From: DASPKO01 sp035628055
GTDB lineage: Bacteria > Planctomycetota > Phycisphaerae > Phycisphaerales > UBA1924
DNA: 7,583 nucleotides
Direction of reading: 5' to 3'
Assembly (NCBI GenBank): GCA_035628055.1
Contig: DASPKO010000307.1
Location: 1-7,583, forward strand
Shown here in pieces: positions 5,095 to 7,583 of this stretch. Position 1 is the first letter of the stretch. Each line of letters opens with the position of its first letter. A model generated the notes under the pieces. It was not told where the DNA came from and searched no databases. It saw nothing but the letters and a program-made list of their open reading frames with translations. The position numbers and the translations under genes were made by a program.

Positions 5095-7583
5095 ATGCAA
5101 ACCCGCCCCCGATCCCCAAGCCCGGCCCCGGCGGCGCCACGCCGGCGCTCGGCGGAGCGCCGCGGCTCGGTGCTGCTGATGGTCATGGGCGTGCTGGCCC
5201 TGCTGGCGATCGTGGCGGTGCTCTATGCGGCGATCGGCCAGGGCGACCGGCGGACCAGCGCCGCCCTGCAGCGCGAGGTCCGCATCGAGACGCAGGCCCG
5301 CGCCATCGCCGACTACATCGCCGGCATCATCGCCGACGACGCGGTCACGACGGTGAGCATCCAGGACCCGCGCGACCCGACGAACCCCGACGCGCGCATC
5401 CGCTCCACCGAGCAGTTCGATTACCCCTCGGTGGACGGGAGCGCCCGCTCCATGAGCCCCAACGCCGCCGCCGGCGAGACCCTCTTCACGCCGGCGGGCC
5501 GCGGGACGGACCCGTGGCTGGCTTCCCACGAGCCGGGCTGGGCGGCGCTCTTCGACCCGGCGACCGCGGACCCTCCCCCCTACGGGACGCCCCTGTACAC
5601 CACCTTCGTCGATTGGCCGCAGATCTCCAACATCGCGCCCAACGGCTGGTTCGTGAACCGGGCGAACCTCCGCAACAACTTCCACGCCGCGCCGGGCACG
5701 GGCACGGGGCCCGGGACCGCCCCGCAGACGAGCTCGGGCCTGAGCCTGATGACCGCCGCGAACGGGGCCGCCACGGTCCAGACCAACGCCGCCGCGCTCA
5801 ACACCCCGGCCCTCTTCACGCGGAATCAGCGCTACGCCTATCGCCCCGCCGGCGCGCCCAACGCGAGCGGCACGCCGTACTACGCGCCCGGGGACTACCG
5901 GCACATCTCCAACCAGTGGGCCGACGCCGACGGGGATGGCATGCTCGACGCGCGCTGGACCGAGCTGGTGCGCTGGGCGCCGGGCCCGACCAACAGCACC
6001 GCCGACGACGAGTACATCCCGGTGATCCCCGCGCAGGGCCCGGCCCGGCTGCTGGTGGCGGCGCGGATCGTCGACTGCTCGGCGATGGTGAACGTCAACA
6101 CCGCGACCGACTACGCGCTCACGCCCGGGCTGGCCGGCACGCCCCCCGTGCACCTGCCCAGCGGGCTCACCCCCGCCGAGGTCGACCTGGCGCGGCTGCT
6201 GGCGATGAGCGACTGGTACGACATCTACGGCGGGGTCTACGACGAGTACAACAACGCCGCGGCCAACACGGCGGCGAACTACACCAACTACGACCGCGAC
6301 ACGGCCCTGGAGGCCGGGCGCGCCGGGGCGACGTGGCTGCGCCACGCCCTGCTGGGGCGCGAGCCGAACGACCCGGCCCTGGTGTACCCGGACAACAACG
6401 GGGCGGCCCCGAGCCTCAATCCCATGCCCCACGCCGTCGCGGCCACCCCGCAGATGGGCAAGGCCTCCTATTACCTGGCCCGCGCCGCCGCCGAGCGCTT
6501 CGCGATGACCGGCACCGAGGTCGGGATCGCCCGCGGCTTCGGGCTGCAGGACGAGCTGGAGCTGCGCGCCCGGCACGGGTGCAACGACGCGAGCCGGTAC
6601 TCCGCCCTCGAGCGCGTGCTGGGCGGCAAGCACACCGACGCGAGCCTGGACAACTTCGATCCCATGCGCTCGAATCGCGGCCCGGAGGTCGAGCACGCCG
6701 GCAAGGGATGGCCCCCCGTGGGCACGGACCCCAGCGGCGCCGCCCTCCCGCGCGACATTCTGGCCGGGCTGGCCAATCCCCGGTCCCTGCTCACGACGCA
6801 CAGCGGGGCGCGCCCGCTGCGCACGCGGCTGCTCGATCCCTCCGAGCCGGACGACGTGGGCCTCGGGCCGCTGGACGTGCGGCTCTCGGCCGAGGAGGCC
6901 CTGCGGGCCGCCACCGACCCGACGAACCCCTCGCTCCAGGCGCTTTACCGGGGCGTGGCCGACGCGCTCCTGCCCTACGCGCGGATCGAGGCGAGCGGTG
7001 AGAGCGCCTGGGACACCGCCTCCGCGACGCACGCGAGCACGCGCACCCTCTTCTACGGGCACCGCGGGCCGGAGCTGGCGGCCCGGTGCGCCGCCCACCT
7101 GGTGGCGAACCTGATCGACTCGTTCGACCGCGACGACCCCGCCGACATCGAGGCGGTGGGCGAGGAGCCCACGCGGCTGATGGTCCTGCTGCGTGACGGG
7201 CTGACCGCGACCACGAGCCAGGCCTTCGCGAGCGTCACCGACCCGCGCGTGCTGGACCTGACCGCGGCCCATGGCAACGGCGAGCTCTACCTCGCCCAGC
7301 CGGGGGACACGCTGCTCGGCCCGGACGCGATCGAGGTCATCGGCATCGAGGCCCAGCCGGTGGTCGTCCAGGCCGCCATGTTCCACATCTACACGGACAC
7401 CCCGGAGAACGCGGGTGGGGACAGCGACGGCGACTACGACGACATCAACGGGAACGGCATCTTCGACCCGGGGGTCGACCAGCCCGCCGCGAGCCGGCGG
7501 GTCTCGATCCGGGGCGACGTGGACGCGACCAACCCGGACTTCCTGGGGCAGGTCCTGGCGATCCAGGTGACCAACCCCTTCCG
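5095..7583 (+). CDS. gspK: GspK/PilX-like minor pseudopilin, giant (at least 829 aa, 3' truncated by window)
   Basis: The frame is open from the ATG at 5095 to the window end (829 codons plus two bases, no stop). A 24-residue Pro/Arg-rich leader ends E-R-R-G24, followed by S25-V-L-L-M and a hydrophobic helix to about 45. The Glu at +5 found in the four upstream proteins is missing, which is a known peculiarity of GspK. A second K-family hallmark is I-V-D-C-S-A-M-V-N-V-N-T-A (325-337), matching the family's D-x-S-x-x-[IV]-N-[LV]-N-T. A third is L-V-A-N-L-I-D-S-F-D-R-D-D (669-681), resembling A-x-x-x-x-D-W-I-D-A-D. GspK is usually 300-350 residues, and these two motifs lie far closer together there. 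Ca-loop-like sequences are D277-A-D-G-D281-G-M-L-D285 and an Asp-rich run ending D783-I-N-G-N-G-I-F-D791-P-G (776-795). Low-complexity parts are Gly/Thr/Pro-rich 201-215 and Asn/Ala/Tyr-rich 385-400. The likely role is the tip cap of the pseudopilus; PilX-like is the alternative. Confidence 0.78.
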   Translation, partial: MQTRPRSPSPAPAAPRRRSAERRGSVLLMVMGVLALLAIVAVLYAAIGQGDRRTSAALQREVRIETQARAIADYIAGIIADDAVTTVSIQDPRDPTNPDARIRSTEQFDYPSVDGSARSMSPNAAAGETLFTPAGRGTDPWLASHEPGWAALFDPATADPPPYGTPLYTTFVDWPQISNIAPNGWFVNRANLRNNFHAAPGTGTGPGTAPQTSSGLSLMTAANGAATVQTNAAALNTPALFTRNQRYAYRPAGAPNASGTPYYAPGDYRHISNQWADADGDGMLDARWTELVRWAPGPTNSTADDEYIPVIPAQGPARLLVAARIVDCSAMVNVNTATDYALTPGLAGTPPVHLPSGLTPAEVDLARLLAMSDWYDIYGGVYDEYNNAAANTAANYTNYDRDTALEAGRAGATWLRHALLGREPNDPALVYPDNNGAAPSLNPMPHAVAATPQMGKASYYLARAAAERFAMTGTEVGIARGFGLQDELELRARHGCNDASRYSALERVLGGKHTDASLDNFDPMRSNRGPEVEHAGKGWPPVGTDPSGAALPRDILAGLANPRSLLTTHSGARPLRTRLLDPSEPDDVGLGPLDVRLSAEEALRAATDPTNPSLQALYRGVADALLPYARIEASGESAWDTASATHASTRTLFYGHRGPELAARCAAHLVANLIDSFDRDDPADIEAVGEEPTRLMVLLRDGLTATTSQAFASVTDPRVLDLTAAHGNGELYLAQPGDTLLGPDAIEVIGIEAQPVVVQAAMFHIYTDTPENAGGDSDGDYDDINGNGIFDPGVDQPAASRRVSIRGDVDATNPDFLGQVLAIQVTNPF

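Noticed and set aside
2820..5186. Long minus-strand open frame (788 codons) opposite the J-like gene
   Set aside because: It is Arg/Gly/Val/His-rich without a recognisable domain. It is antisense to a gene with a clear prepilin leader, and such frames arise readily in very GC-rich DNA because stop codons are rare.
5514..7001. Alternative + strand frame (495 codons) inside the GspK-like gene
   Set aside because: Its product is almost entirely Arg/Ala/Gly/Pro. The frame starting at 5095 is uninterrupted and has family motifs, so this is an out-of-frame shadow.
4876..7386. Long minus-strand open frame (836 codons) opposite the K-like gene
   Set aside because: The + strand frame here carries a leader, a transmembrane helix and GspK motifs. 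The antisense product is low-complexity Arg/Gly/Val/Ala with no signature.
1..7583. CRISPR array, transposon, tRNA/rRNA, toxin-antitoxin or phage-defence genes
   Set aside because: No direct-repeat arrays, terminal inverted repeats, RNA gene hallmarks or nuclease/toxin motifs were seen. The whole window is accounted for by the pseudopilin operon.

Overview
The window is very GC-rich, with codons that strongly favour G or C in the third position. It holds one strand-uniform operon segment, all on the + strand. The content is the pilin/pseudopilin part of a type II secretion (T2SS) or type IV pilus-like machine. The proteins are much larger than their proteobacterial counterparts and full of Asp/Asn/Gly-rich loops. 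That style, together with the high GC, suggests a Planctomycetota genome, perhaps class Phycisphaerae. This is an inference from protein style; no rRNA or other marker gene is present to confirm it.

Layout: (1) positions 2-85 encode the last 27 residues of a GspF/PilC-type inner-membrane platform protein. (2) 126-935 encodes a GspG-like major pseudopilin. (3) 932-2113 encodes a GspH/FimT-like protein. (4) 2110-3189 encodes a GspI/PilV-like protein. (5) 3186-5054 encodes a GspJ/PilW-like protein of 622 residues. (6) 5095 to the window end encodes a GspK/PilX-like protein of at least 829 residues, cut off by the window edge. The order F-G-H-I-J-K matches the classical gsp operon. Genes G/H, H/I and I/J overlap by ATGA, while the F-G and J-K junctions each have a 40-nt gap. 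There is no promoter, terminator, RNA gene, mobile element or CRISPR array in view, and no gene-free stretch longer than 40 nt.

Working model: the five pre-pseudopilins are inserted in the inner membrane, trimmed by a prepilin peptidase encoded elsewhere, and assembled on the GspF platform. GspG-like subunits would form the shaft, and the H, I, J and K-like subunits the priming tip. Family knowledge supports these roles; the sequence itself shows the class III leaders, the gene order, and some G- and K-specific internal motifs. The unusual aspects are the size of the exported domains, recurrent Ca-binding-like D-x-[DN]-x-D-G loops spread over the pseudopilins, and Ala rather than Gly before the cleavage site in two of them.
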